The translations under genes were made by a program, and so were the position numbers. Positions 1 to 7,736 of a DNA stretch of 64,000 nt are shown here, one piece after another. Numbering within the stretch: position 1 is the first letter of the stretch; the number at the start of each line of letters is the position of its first letter. The notes beneath the pieces were generated by a model. The model was not told the origin of the DNA. It was given only the letters and a program-made list of their open reading frames with translations, and did no database searches. The stretch is from Antarctobacter aquimaris (GTDB lineage: Bacteria; Pseudomonadota; Alphaproteobacteria; Rhodobacterales; Rhodobacteraceae): assembly GCF_900184945.1 (NCBI RefSeq), contig NZ_FXYF01000002.1, positions 434,001 to 498,000 of the forward strand, in the 5' to 3' direction.

Positions 1-683
1 AGGCTGGTTCCTTCGTAATCCGCGCTGAGATGCGCGCCGAGATCACGGCACAGCGTTGCGATCTGGCCATGCAGGGCATAGGCGCTGGACAGCGACAGCA
101 CCTCCTGCCCGGCCAGATCCTCGTCCCGGATCTCGGCGGCTTGGGCCAGCGGATGTTCATGCGCCAGCGCGACCGAAAGCGGCTCACGGAACAGCCGCAG
201 CACGGTGACGTCCCTGGCCGCGACCGGCAGCTGGGTCAGGATGACGTCGTGCCGGCCGGCCACCAGGTCCTCGGTCAGCTCGCGCGGGGCGCCGTCGCGC
301 AGCACCAGCTTGGCTTCGGGGTAGGCGGCGTGCAGGCGGCGCACCAGTCCCGGCAACAGGTACGGCCCGATGGTGGGGGTGGAGCCCAGCCGCAACTGCC
401 CCGGCATCCCGGTTTCCAGCAGCTGCGCGGTTTCGACCAGCGCCTCGAGTTCCTCGACGATCCGGGCGGCGCGTTCCCGCACGGCGCGGCCCTCAGGGGT
501 CAGCACCACGCCGCGCCGACGCCGTTCCACCAGCTTCAGCCGCAGCCGCCGTTCCAGTTCGGCGATTTGCAGGCTGAGCGATGGCTGACTGATCCCGGCG
601 CGCGCGGCGGCGCGGCCATATTGGCCGGTCTCGGCCAGGTGCAGGAAATAGCGCAGCTGGCGCAGGCTGGGGGCTTCGGTCAT
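1..683 (-). CDS. LysR-family regulator, OxyR-like, partial (3' end off window)
   Basis: DNA-binding transcriptional regulator of the LysR family; about 227 codons are visible and the C-terminal part lies beyond base 1. The start is the ATG at 681-683 (MTEAPSLRQLRYF). Residues 5-65 form the winged helix-turn-helix (GRAAARAGISQPSLSLQIAELE). The effector domain opens with the OxyR-type PTIGPYLLP motif, and the last visible residues are YEGTSL, also OxyR-like. In the segment where OxyR has its peroxidatic cysteine (GHCLRDQ in E. coli) this protein reads AYALHGQ, so that cysteine is missing, while the cysteine of TLCRDL is kept. Peroxide sensing by the classical disulfide is therefore unlikely; related regulators serve formate dehydrogenase and other metabolic operons. 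The target genes are not in the window. Confidence 0.85.
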   Translation of the reverse strand, partial: MTEAPSLRQLRYFLHLAETGQYGRAAARAGISQPSLSLQIAELERRLRLKLVERRRRGVVLTPEGRAVRERAARIVEELEALVETAQLLETGMPGQLRLGSTPTIGPYLLPGLVRRLHAAYPEAKLVLRDGAPRELTEDLVAGRHDVILTQLPVAARDVTVLRLFREPLSVALAHEHPLAQAAEIRDEDLAGQEVLSLSSAYALHGQIATLCRDLGAHLSADYEGTS

Positions 684-718
684 GGGTGGGCCTCTGGTCG
701 GGGGGCGACACTGGTAAT

Positions 719-733
719 ATAGGTATTTCCTAT
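719..733. promoter_or_regulatory. LysR-type operator, ATAG-N7-CTAT
   Basis: The sequence ATAGGTATTTCCTAT is an inverted repeat with the T-N11-A spacing of LysR boxes and the ATAG-N7-CTAT form of OxyR-type sites. It lies 36 bases upstream of the LysR start and upstream of the rightward gene at 815, so it is probably an autoregulatory site and may also affect the divergent gene. Binding is inferred from position and symmetry. Confidence 0.5.
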
Positions 734-814
734 CCAACTTTGCAGTCCCATTGGCTTTCACCCGGGACACCAAGGCCCCATCTCAGGTCCACGGTACACG
801 GCAAGGAGGTAGAA

Positions 815-1063
815 ATGACGACGACACGGATGACCAAGGGCAACAGCGCATCGGTTCAGGCGCGGATCGCGGCCCTTCGGACACGCCATGCGGACCTCGA
901 GGCGCAGATCGACAACGAGCACGGGAGACCGCTGCCCAGCGCCGGGCGCCTGCGCGCGCTGAAGGCGCGCAAGCTGATGCTCAAGGACGAGATGGCCTAT
1001 TACGATGGCGTGTTGCGCACGCTGGCCAACCTGGATTCGGACTCCTCGCGGGGCGCCGCATGA
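815..1063 (+). CDS. DUF465 (YdcH-like) small protein
   Basis: 82-residue protein (MTTTRMTKGNSASVQARIAA...) of the DUF465/YdcH type: a short, charged, almost entirely helical protein with an Arg/Lys-rich centre (LRALKARKLMLKDEMAYY). The reading frame is open further upstream, but this ATG is preceded by a near-perfect ribosome site (AAGGAGGT, 6 bases before the start), which decides it. Its stop overlaps the start of the next small gene (ATGA at 1060-1063), so the two are probably translationally coupled. The function of the family is not established; small helical proteins of this kind are common in alphaproteobacteria. Confidence 0.8.
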   Translation: MTTTRMTKGNSASVQARIAALRTRHADLEAQIDNEHGRPLPSAGRLRALKARKLMLKDEMAYYDGVLRTLANLDSDSSRGAA

Positions 1064-1236
1064 TGACCCCGATGGACTACCTGCGTGCGGCGCAGTTGAT
1101 GCGATCGGGTGACCTCGACGATTTCGCCGACGCCCTGGGCGAGGCGACACCGCCGCCGCCGCGGCCCGGGAGCACCGCCGGCCGAGTACCGGGGCGTGCA
1201 GAAATGCAACGCCGGCCGGCAGAGAGCGGCCGCTAG
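1060..1236 (+). CDS. small unknown protein, coupled to the DUF465 gene
   Basis: 58-residue reading frame beginning MMTPMDYLRAAQLMRSGDLD and overlapping the previous gene by four bases (ATGA). The first 28 residues look like an amphipathic helix with a D/E-rich end (DLDDFADALGEA). The rest is Pro- and Arg-rich and probably unstructured. No family recognised. It is supported by the overlap and by the stem-loop that follows directly at 1247-1277. It could be spurious beyond the helical part. Confidence 0.5.
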   Translation: MMTPMDYLRAAQLMRSGDLDDFADALGEATPPPPRPGSTAGRVPGRAEMQRRPAESGR

Positions 1237-1246
1237 ACGGATGATG

Positions 1247-1277
1247 ACCCGCGCGGGATTCCCTTTCCCGCGCGGGT
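1247..1277. terminator. stem-loop, 12-bp perfect stem
   Basis: ACCCGCGCGGGA (1247-1258) pairs perfectly with TCCCGCGCGGGT (1266-1277) across a 7-base loop. There is no T-run, so it may be a weak or Rho-assisted terminator or an mRNA-stabilising hairpin. It separates the small genes from the FtsB-like gene. Confidence 0.55.
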
Positions 1278-1331
1278 GTGCGAGTCTGGCTGAAGGCGCT
1301 CGTTGAATGAGGCGCCGCAAGAGGCAGAGAC

Positions 1332-1634
1332 ATGACCACCCGCAGGCCCCGCCCGTCGCTGGGCGTTCTCGTCTTCTTCACCGCCACGCTGAGCCTTTCG
1401 GCCTATTTCACCTTTGCCGCCGTGCAGGGCGACTACGGGCTGTTCCGCCGCGCCGAGATCACCACCGAGGGCGACCGCCTCACGCGGGAACTGGAAGGGC
1501 TGCGGCTCGAGGTGGTGCGGATGGAGAACCTGACCCGCCGCCTGTCGGACGAATACCTCGACCTCGACCTGCTGGACCAGCAGGCCCGCGACGTGCTGGG
1601 CCTGGTGCGCACGGACGAGATCGTGGTGCACTGA
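1332..1634 (+). CDS. septum formation initiator (FtsB/DivIC) family protein
   Basis: 100-residue single-pass membrane protein. Residues 9-31 are one hydrophobic segment (LGVLVFFTATLSLSAYFTFAAVQ), followed by a coiled coil at about residues 38-75 (ITTEGDRLTRELEGLRLEV). It ends with the RRLSDEYLDLDLLDQQARDVL stretch, typical of FtsB/DivIC proteins that bridge FtsL and FtsQ in the divisome. Length and topology fit the family. It sits just upstream of pdhA, its common place in alphaproteobacteria. The spacing to pdhA is 119 bases, so pdhA may have its own promoter. Confidence 0.85.
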   Translation: MTTRRPRPSLGVLVFFTATLSLSAYFTFAAVQGDYGLFRRAEITTEGDRLTRELEGLRLEVVRMENLTRRLSDEYLDLDLLDQQARDVLGLVRTDEIVVH

Positions 1635-1753
1635 CCCGGCTGACCGGTCCGACACGCATCGGAAGCGCCCCGGACGGGCTTTACGCCGGGCCGCCCCCCG
1701 CCTATCCTTCCGCCAGATAGTTCAGCCTTGAACGATTCCGGGGAGGAGACGGC

Positions 1754-2752
1754 ATGGCGGCCCGCAAGACCACGGCGAAACCCAATGTTTCGCCCGAGGA
1801 GCTGACGAAATACTACCGCGACATGCTGCTGATCCGGCGGTTCGAGGAAAAGGCCGGCCAGCTCTATGGCATGGGCCTGATCGGCGGGTTCTGCCATCTC
1901 TACATCGGACAAGAGGCCGTGGTGGTCGGCCTGGAGGCCGCCGCCGAAGAGGGTGACAAGCGCATCACCTCCTACCGCGACCACGGCCACATGCTGGCCT
2001 GCGGGATGGACCCCAAGGGCGTGATGGCCGAGTTGACCGGCCGCGAAGGCGGCTATTCCAAGGGCAAGGGCGGCAGCATGCACATGTTCAGCCGCGAAAA
2101 GCATTTCTACGGCGGGCACGGCATCGTCGGCGCGCAGGTGCCGCTGGGCGCGGGGCTGGCCTTTGCCGACCGCTACAAGGGCAACGGCCGCGTGACCTTT
2201 ACCTATTTCGGCGACGGCGCGGCCAACCAGGGCCAGGTCTACGAGACCTTCAACATGGCCGCGCTCTGGCAGCTGCCGGTGATCTTCGTGATCGAGAACA
2301 ACCAGTACGCCATGGGCACGGCGATGAAACGGTCGACCTCCACGCCGGACATCTACCACCGCGGCAACGCGTTCGGTATCCCCGGCGAGATGGTCGACGG
2401 CATGGACGTGCTGGCGGTGCGCGACGCCGGGCTGAAGGCGGTGGCACACTGCCGCGCCGGCAAGGGGCCCTACATCCTCGAGGTCAAGACCTACCGCTAC
2501 CGCGGCCACTCGATGTCGGACCCGGCCAAGTACCGCACCCGCGAGGAAGTGTCGAAGATGCGCGAGGAGCGCGACCCGATCGACCACGTGCGCGACATGC
2601 TGCTGCAAGGCGGCCACGCCTCCGAGGAAGACCTCAAGGCGATCGACAAGGCGATCAAGGCCGAGGTCAACGCCTCCGCCGACTTTGCCCGCGAAAGCCC
2701 GGAACCGGCGCTGGACGAACTCTGGACCGACATCTACGCGGAGGTCGGCTGA
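1754..2752 (+). CDS. pdhA: pyruvate dehydrogenase E1 component, alpha subunit
   Basis: 332-residue alpha chain of the heterotetrameric E1. It decarboxylates pyruvate on thiamine diphosphate and passes the acetyl group to the E2 lipoyl arm. The ThDP/Mg motif runs from GDGAANQGQ (GDG at 153-155) to ENN at 181-183. RDHGHMLA (75-82) and KGGSMHMF (105-112) are typical active-site stretches, and YRYRGHSMSDP matches the conserved loop before the C-terminal part. The start follows GGGGAGGAG. The last codon overlaps the next gene's ATG by one base. It is first in a five-gene operon; no E3 (lpd) is present here. Confidence 0.96.
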   Translation: MAARKTTAKPNVSPEELTKYYRDMLLIRRFEEKAGQLYGMGLIGGFCHLYIGQEAVVVGLEAAAEEGDKRITSYRDHGHMLACGMDPKGVMAELTGREGGYSKGKGGSMHMFSREKHFYGGHGIVGAQVPLGAGLAFADRYKGNGRVTFTYFGDGAANQGQVYETFNMAALWQLPVIFVIENNQYAMGTAMKRSTSTPDIYHRGNAFGIPGEMVDGMDVLAVRDAGLKAVAHCRAGKGPYILEVKTYRYRGHSMSDPAKYRTREEVSKMREERDPIDHVRDMLLQGGHASEEDLKAIDKAIKAEVNASADFARESPEPALDELWTDIYAEVG

Positions 2753-3135
2753 TGCCCCACTTCGAGATCCACGCGACCGATCCGGCCCGCGCGCGCCGGT
2801 TCTACGGCGGGCTGTTCGGCTGGCGCTTTGACCCGATACCGGGGGCGGAACAGGTGGACTACCAGCTTGTCGCCGGTGCCCTTCTGGGTGACGGCCTGAC
2901 CGGAGGCATGATGAAGCGCATGGGCCCGGCCCCCGCCCCGCATGGCCCGGTGCGCGGCTGCACCCTGAGCTTTGAGGTCGCGGATGTGGATGACCGCTAT
3001 CGCTGGGCGCTCGACAACGGCGGGGCCGAGGCGCTGCCCCCGACCGACTATCCCGGCATAGGCCGCGCGGCCTATGTCGAGGATGGCGAAGGCAACATCG
3101 TGGGGCTGATCACGCCCGAACCGCGGGGAGAGTGA
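2752..3135 (+). CDS. VOC/glyoxalase-like domain protein
   Basis: 127-residue protein of the vicinal oxygen chelate superfamily. It begins [24 protein letters not shown], the usual first beta-alpha unit, and ends with DPEGN-like [10 protein letters not shown]. It resembles the small bacterial VOC proteins with no assigned substrate; few metal ligands are obvious (H4, E116-region). It starts on the last base of pdhA and ends four bases before pdhB, so it is embedded in the pdh operon and must be co-transcribed. Whether it has a role with pyruvate dehydrogenase, for example removal of a reactive aldehyde, is unknown. Confidence 0.8.
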   Translation: MPHFEIHATDPARARRFYGGLFGWRFDPIPGAEQVDYQLVAGALLGDGLTGGMMKRMGPAPAPHGPVRGCTLSFEVADVDDRYRWALDNGGAEALPPTDYPGIGRAAYVEDGEGNIVGLITPEPRGE

Positions 3136-3139
3136 CCGC

Positions 3140-4516
3140 ATGGCAACCGAAATCCTGATGCCCGCGCTGTCGCCGACCATGGAGGAAGGCACCATCGCGA
3201 AATGGCTGGTCAAGGAGGGCGACACGGTCTCCTCCGGGGACGTGATCGCCGAGATCGAGACCGACAAGGCGACGATGGAGTTCGAGGCGGTCGACGAAGG
3301 CGTGATCGGCAAGATCCTGGTCGCCGAGGGCACGGCGGACGTGAAGGTGAACACCCCCATCGCGGTGCTGGTCGAAGAAGGCGAAAGCCTGGACGCCGCA
3401 CCCGTTGCCACCGCGCCAAAGGCGCAGGCAACTCCGGCCGCCGAGGTGGCCCCCGCCAGGGCGGCCGGCGAGGCGGCCGGCGCCCCTGCCCCGCAGCCCG
3501 AGCGCAATGAGCCCGACTGGCCCGAAGGCACGAAGACCAAAAAGCAGACCGTGCGCGAGGCGCTGCGCGACGCCATGGCCGAGGAGATGCGCCGCGACGG
3601 CGAGGTCTTCCTGATGGGCGAGGAGGTCGGCGAATACCAGGGCGCCTACAAGATCAGCCAGGGCCTGCTGGAGGAATTCGGCGCCAAGCGCGTGATCGAC
3701 ACGCCGATCACCGAGCACGGTTTCACCGGCATCGCCGTCGGCGCGGCCTTCGGCGGACTGCGGCCCATCGTCGAGTTCATGACCTTCAACTTCGCCATGC
3801 AGGCGATGGACCAGATCATCAACTCGGCCGCCAAGACGCTCTACATGTCCGGCGGGCAGATGGGGTGTCCCATCGTCTTTCGCGGCCCCAACGGTGCGGC
3901 CGCCCGCGTCGCCGCCCAGCACAGCCAGGACTACGCCGCCTGGTACGCCCATGTCCCCGGCCTCAAGGTGGTGATGCCCTACTCCGCCTCGGACGCCAAG
4001 GGCCTGCTCAAAAGCGCGATCCGCGACCCCAACCCGGTGATCTTCCTCGAAAACGAGATCCTCTACGGCCGCAGCTTCGACGTGCCCGTGCTGGAGGATT
4101 TCACCGTCCCCTTCGGCAAGGCCCGCATCTGGCGCGAGGGCACCGACATCACGCTGGTGAGCTTCGGCATCGGCATGACCTACGCGCTCGAGGCCGCCGA
4201 GAAACTGGCCGAGGAGGGCATCAGCGCCGAAGTGATCGACCTGCGCACCCTGCGCCCGCTGGACACCGCCACGGTCATCGCCTCGGTGCAAAAGACCAAC
4301 CGCTGCGTCACCATCGAGGAAGGCTGGCCCGTTGCCTCCATCGGCAACCACATCTCCGCCGTGCTGATGCAGGAGGCCTTCGACTGGCTCGACGCCCCGG
4401 TGATCAACCTCACGGGCAAGGACGTGCCGATGCCCTACGCCGCCAACCTCGAACGCCTCGCCCTGGTCACCACGGCCGAGGTGGTCGCCGCGGCGAAGAA
4501 GGTCTGCTACCGATGA
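3140..4516 (+). CDS. pdhB: pyruvate dehydrogenase E1 component, beta subunit with N-terminal lipoyl domain
   Basis: 458 residues, longer than an ordinary E1 beta (about 330) because residues 1-80 form a biotinyl/lipoyl domain with the attachment lysine K43 in ETDKATME. An Ala/Pro-rich linker (about 81-125) leads to the transketolase-type pyrimidine-binding domain ([33 protein letters not shown]) and the C-terminal domain ([10 protein letters not shown]). This lipoyl-E1beta architecture is known from alphaproteobacteria. The lipoyl domain and linker are nearly identical to those of the E2 encoded downstream, down to shared codons. Its stop overlaps the start of the next small gene (ATGA). Confidence 0.96.
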   Translation: MATEILMPALSPTMEEGTIAKWLVKEGDTVSSGDVIAEIETDKATMEFEAVDEGVIGKILVAEGTADVKVNTPIAVLVEEGESLDAAPVATAPKAQATPAAEVAPARAAGEAAGAPAPQPERNEPDWPEGTKTKKQTVREALRDAMAEEMRRDGEVFLMGEEVGEYQGAYKISQGLLEEFGAKRVIDTPITEHGFTGIAVGAAFGGLRPIVEFMTFNFAMQAMDQIINSAAKTLYMSGGQMGCPIVFRGPNGAAARVAAQHSQDYAAWYAHVPGLKVVMPYSASDAKGLLKSAIRDPNPVIFLENEILYGRSFDVPVLEDFTVPFGKARIWREGTDITLVSFGIGMTYALEAAEKLAEEGISAEVIDLRTLRPLDTATVIASVQKTNRCVTIEEGWPVASIGNHISAVLMQEAFDWLDAPVINLTGKDVPMPYAANLERLALVTTAEVVAAAKKVCYR

Positions 4517-4770
4517 GCACCCCGGTCGAGGTCCAGGGCCGCGACGTCGCGCGCGAGGCCTACCGCATTGCCACCGATGCAGGCCGCGCCTGGGTCCCGG
4601 AATGCCTGATGCAGGGCGGGTTGCGCCCTGGCGGCCGCCCCTCGCACCAGGAGGCCTACGAATGGATCGCGGCGCACCGGACCGCCCTCGCCCGCGCCAT
4701 CGACGACTTGGCGCGCGGCCGGACCCCGCGCCCGCCCTATGACCTCGTCACGCTGATCGAGGCCCGCTGA
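4513..4770 (+). CDS. small unknown protein inside the pdh operon
   Basis: 85-residue protein, [20 protein letters not shown]... No family recognised with confidence. It looks globular and mostly helical, with a conserved-looking core ([30 protein letters not shown]) and a C-terminal [12 protein letters not shown]. It overlaps the pdhB stop by four bases (ATGA) and lies 68 bases before pdhC, so it is co-transcribed and coupled to pdhB. A role in assembly or regulation of the complex is conceivable from position alone. Confidence 0.7.
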   Translation: MSTPVEVQGRDVAREAYRIATDAGRAWVPECLMQGGLRPGGRPSHQEAYEWIAAHRTALARAIDDLARGRTPRPPYDLVTLIEAR

Positions 4771-4773
4771 CAT

Positions 4774-4800
4774 GGGTCTTCTTCTCTGTCCAAATACCCA
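4774..4800 (+). repeat. degenerate copy of the TTCTTTGG...AAATACC intergenic repeat
   Basis: TCTTCTTCTCTGTCCAAATA matches the left part of the repeat family seen intact at 25125, 31671, 48287 and 48371. The GC-rich hairpin half is missing here. Fits a decayed copy in the gap between the small gene and pdhC. Confidence 0.4.
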
Positions 4801-4838
4801 ATTCCACGCCCCGCAGCCGCGCTGAGAGGAGGATCAAG

Positions 4839-6134
4839 ATGCCCACGGAAATCCTCATGCCCGCCCTGTCCCCCACCATGGAGGAAGGCACGCTGGCCCG
4901 ATGGCTGGTCAAGGAGGGCGACACGGTGTCTTCCGGCGACGTGATCGCCGAGATCGAGACCGACAAGGCGACGATGGAGTTCGAGGCGGTCGACGAAGGC
5001 ACCATCGGCAGGATCCTCGTCGCCGAGGGCACCGAGGGCGTCAAGGTCAACACCCCCATCGCCGTTCTCTTGGAAGAGGGCGAAAGCGCCGCCGACATCT
5101 CCGACGCCCCGGTTGCCACGGCGCCGAAGGCGCAGGCAACCGCGGCCGCCGAGGTGGCCCCGAATGGGGCCGGCGAGACGGCCGCCGCCCCGGCGCAGCC
5201 GCGCGAGGGCACGCGCGTCTTCACCTCCCCCCTCGCCCGGCGCATTGCCGATCAGAAAGGCCTGGACCTGGCGCAGATCAAGGGCACCGGCCCGCGCGGC
5301 CGCATCGTCAAGGCCGACGTCGAGGCCGCGGCCGATCAGCCCCAGCCCGCCGCCGCACCGACCGCGGCTGCAGCCCCTGCTCCGCAGCCGCGCCCCCCCC
5401 TTGCCGCCAACGCCGAGGCCGTGCTCAAGACCTACGCAGACCGCCCGCACAAGGAGATCGCGCTCGACGGGATGCGCCGCACCATCGCCGCGCGCCTCAC
5501 CGAGGCCAAGCAGACGATCCCGCATTTCTACCTGCGACGCGAGATCCGGCTCGACGCCCTCATGGCCTTCCGCCAGCAGCTGAACGACCAGCTCGCCCCG
5601 CGCGGCATCAAGCTCTCGGTCAACGACTTCATCATCAAGGCCTGCGCCAATGCGCTGCAGCAGGTGCCCGCTGCCAACGCGGTCTGGGCTGGTGACCGCA
5701 TCCTGCAACTGACTCCCTCCGACGTGGCCGTGGCGGTGGCGATCGAGGGCGGTCTGTTCACCCCGGTCCTGCGCGACGCCCACCAGAAAAGCCTCTCCGC
5801 CCTCTCGGCCGAGATGAAGGACCTCGCCACCCGCGCCCGCGACCGCAAGCTCGCGCCGCAGGACTACCAGGGCGGCAGCTTTGCCATCTCCAACTTGGGC
5901 ATGTTCGGGGTCGAGAACTTCGACGCGGTGATCAACCCGCCGCATGGCGCGATCCTCGCCGTCGGCGCCGGACTCAAGAAGCCCGTGGTCGCGGCGGATG
6001 GCAGCCTGGCGGTGGCGACCGTCATGTCCGTCACTCTCAGCGTGGATCACCGGGTGATCGACGGCGCGCTGGGGGCCGAATTGCTCAAGGCCATTGTTGA
6101 GGGTCTCGAGAATCCGCTCGCCCTGCTGGCCTGA
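4839..6134 (+). CDS. pdhC: pyruvate dehydrogenase E2, dihydrolipoamide acetyltransferase
   Basis: 431-residue core enzyme that transfers the acetyl group from lipoyl to CoA. Residues 1-80 are the lipoyl domain (K43 in ETDKATME). A mobile Ala/Pro linker leads to the peripheral subunit-binding domain at about 126-165 (SPLARRIADQKGLDLAQIKGTGPRGRI), a second Ala/Pro linker, and the catalytic trimer-forming domain from about 205 (KEIALDGMRRTIAARLTEAK). The active-site motif DHRVIDG is near the C terminus. GAGAGGAGG-like purines precede the ATG. Only one lipoyl domain is present; the second of the complex is on PdhB. Confidence 0.96.
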   Translation: MPTEILMPALSPTMEEGTLARWLVKEGDTVSSGDVIAEIETDKATMEFEAVDEGTIGRILVAEGTEGVKVNTPIAVLLEEGESAADISDAPVATAPKAQATAAAEVAPNGAGETAAAPAQPREGTRVFTSPLARRIADQKGLDLAQIKGTGPRGRIVKADVEAAADQPQPAAAPTAAAAPAPQPRPPLAANAEAVLKTYADRPHKEIALDGMRRTIAARLTEAKQTIPHFYLRREIRLDALMAFRQQLNDQLAPRGIKLSVNDFIIKACANALQQVPAANAVWAGDRILQLTPSDVAVAVAIEGGLFTPVLRDAHQKSLSALSAEMKDLATRARDRKLAPQDYQGGSFAISNLGMFGVENFDAVINPPHGAILAVGAGLKKPVVAADGSLAVATVMSVTLSVDHRVIDGALGAELLKAIVEGLENPLALLA

Positions 6135-6150
6135 CCCGGCCCGCCATGAA

Positions 6151-6192
6151 AAACGCCGGCACGGCCTTTGGGCCGCCCGGCGTTTCCTTTTC
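6151..6192 (+). terminator. Rho-independent terminator of the pdh operon
   Basis: AAACGCCGG (6151-6159) pairs with CCGGCGTTT (6177-6185), with an inner CGGCC/GGCCG stem, followed by CCTTTTCC. It lies 16 bases after the pdhC stop and may act for cysE on the other strand as well. Confidence 0.8.
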
Positions 6193-6226
6193 CATTGACC
6201 GCACGGGTGCAGCCCCTGTCGTCCGA

Positions 6227-7039
6227 TCAGACCTCGTCGCCGAACAGCAGCTGATCCATGGTCACGGAGGGTTGCGAACACCCCGCCTCCCCGACGATCT
6301 TCGCCGGCACACCCGCCACGGTCTTGCAGGGCGGCACGTCCTTCAGCACCACCGACCCGGCGGCGATGCGCGAGCAGTTGCCCACCTTGATGTTGCCCAG
6401 CACCTTGGCCCCTGCGCCGATCAGCACGCCATCGCCGATCTTGGGATGGCGGTCCTCTTCTTCCTTGCCGGTGCCGCCCAGTGTCACCGAATGCAGCATC
6501 GACACGTTGTCGCCGACGACAGCGGTTTCGCCGATCACGATGGAATGGGCGTGGTCGATCATGATGCCCCGGCCGATCCGCGCAGCGGGGTGGATGTCGA
6601 TCCCGAAGACCTCGGAACAGCGCATCTGGAAGAAATACGCCAGATCCGTCCGGCCCTGTTGCCAGAGCCAGTGCGCCACCCGGTAGGCTTGCACCGCCTG
6701 GAATCCCTTGAAGAACAGCAGCGGCTGTAGAAAGCGATGGCAGGCGGGGTCCCGTTCGTAGGTCGCGGTGATGTCGGCCCGGGCGGCCAGCGCCAGCTCC
6801 GCCGACGCGCCATAGGCTTCGTCGCAGATCTCGCGCACGATCTGCTCGGACATCTCTCCATTGGCCAGCTTGAGCGAGATGCGGTAGCTCAGGGCCCGGT
6901 CGATCGACGGATGGTGCAGGATCGAGTAATGCACCAGCCCGCCCAGCAGCGGCTCGTCGATCACCGCCTGCTCCGCCTCGCGGCGAATCCGGGCCCAGAC
7001 CGGGTCCAGTTCCGCCAGTTGTACGCGCGTTTCAGCCAT
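6227..7039 (-). CDS. cysE: serine O-acetyltransferase
   Basis: 270-residue enzyme making O-acetylserine from serine and acetyl-CoA, the first step of cysteine synthesis. The N-terminal helical domain (MAETRVQLAELDPVWARIRREAEQ) is followed by the left-handed beta-helix of hexapeptide repeats (about 150-250: IGRGIMIDHAHSIVIGETAV, GGTGKEEEDRHPKIGDGV). H-A-H-S and the HPKIGDG loop are active-site features. The ATG at 7039 is chosen because AAAGGAGG lies 6 bases upstream; an in-frame start 24 bases earlier has no such site. It is convergent with pdhC across the terminator. Confidence 0.95.
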   Translation of the reverse strand: MAETRVQLAELDPVWARIRREAEQAVIDEPLLGGLVHYSILHHPSIDRALSYRISLKLANGEMSEQIVREICDEAYGASAELALAARADITATYERDPACHRFLQPLLFFKGFQAVQAYRVAHWLWQQGRTDLAYFFQMRCSEVFGIDIHPAARIGRGIMIDHAHSIVIGETAVVGDNVSMLHSVTLGGTGKEEEDRHPKIGDGVLIGAGAKVLGNIKVGNCSRIAAGSVVLKDVPPCKTVAGVPAKIVGEAGCSQPSVTMDQLLFGDEV

Positions 7040-7122
7040 GGCTGTCCTCCTTTGACGCCGCAACCCTATCAGATAGGGTCGCGGGACCGAAACTCAAATC
7101 CGTGATGCAGGAGATTTCAATC

Positions 7123-7461
7123 ATGGATGACAGCCGGATCGACCGCTTCCGTGACCTGATCATGTCCCGCCTGGCGGGACTCGACGATGACGACGCGCTG
7201 GGCCGCAAGGGTCAGTCGACAGTGCAACTGGACCAGCAGGCCGTCGGGCGGCTTTCGCGGCAGGATGCGCTGCTGAACCAGTCCACGGCCTGGGCCACCC
7301 AGGCACGGCGCGACCTGCAACGCCGAGCGTTGCAGGCTGCCCTGGCCCGGATCGAAACCGGAGATTTCGGCTATTGCGCCGACTGCGGCGAACCGATCGT
7401 CGAATAGCGGCTGGAACTGGACCCGGCCGTCACCCGCTGCATCTCCTGCGCGTCCGGTTGA
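7123..7461 (+). pseudogene. DksA/TraR-type zinc-finger protein interrupted by an amber codon
   Basis: The frame begins MDDSRIDRFRDLIMSRLAGL at 7123 (GGAG upstream), forms the coiled-coil part of a DksA/TraR protein and enters the zinc finger with YCADCGEPIVE. It then meets TAG at 7405-7407. Reading through that codon continues in frame as RLELDPAVTRCISCASG to a TGA at 7459-7461. This restores the second CxxC of the four-cysteine finger and the family's normal C-terminal ending. A single base change (for example AAG or CAG to TAG) would explain it. As it stands the product is 94 residues with half a finger. Either it is a recent pseudogene or the amber is suppressed or a sequencing error. Confidence 0.8.
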
Positions 7462-7736
7462 CACAGCGCCAACAGCGCGCCCAGCACCTGCAACTGGCAG
7501 TCCAGGTAGTCCGGGTCGTCAAAGGTCCGCTCGCGTCCCATCTCGTGTCCGTAGGCGGCCGCCATCAAGGTGCCGTTGCCCCAGCGCGGATGCGCCTTGC
7601 CTTCGGTCTGGCAGAAAAGGTCGGCCGCCTGCGCCTCGGCGATCAGGCGGCGGGCAACGTCCGCCCGCCGCGCGCCGGTGACCGGCAGCAGTGCCCGCGC
7701 CGCAGCACTCACATCCCCCGGCAGCACCGGTCTCAT
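7371..7736 (-). CDS. DUF7742-like small conserved protein, formerly next to GTA gp15
   Basis: 121-residue protein, MRPVLPGDVSAAARALLPV..., with the conserved-looking GKAHPRWGNGTLMAAA and FDDPDYLDCQLQVLGALL segments. It resembles a small Rhodobacterales protein usually found just after the GTA tail genes. Function unknown. The last 30 codons run antisense into the 3' end of the broken DksA-type gene, so its C terminus may be longer than in relatives. Its ATG is directly at the left edge of the IS110 element, which has replaced its upstream region. The element now offers AAAAGGGG/AAGGCGG as a makeshift ribosome site. Confidence 0.65.
   Translation of the reverse strand: MRPVLPGDVSAAARALLPVTGARRADVARRLIAEAQAADLFCQTEGKAHPRWGNGTLMAAAYGHEMGRERTFDDPDYLDCQLQVLGALLALCQPDAQEMQRVTAGSSSSRYSTIGSPQSAQ

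Noticed and set aside
686-814. Longer N terminus for the DUF465 protein
   Set aside because: The extension lacks a ribosome site and overlaps the LysR operator; AAGGAGGT directly precedes the internal ATG.
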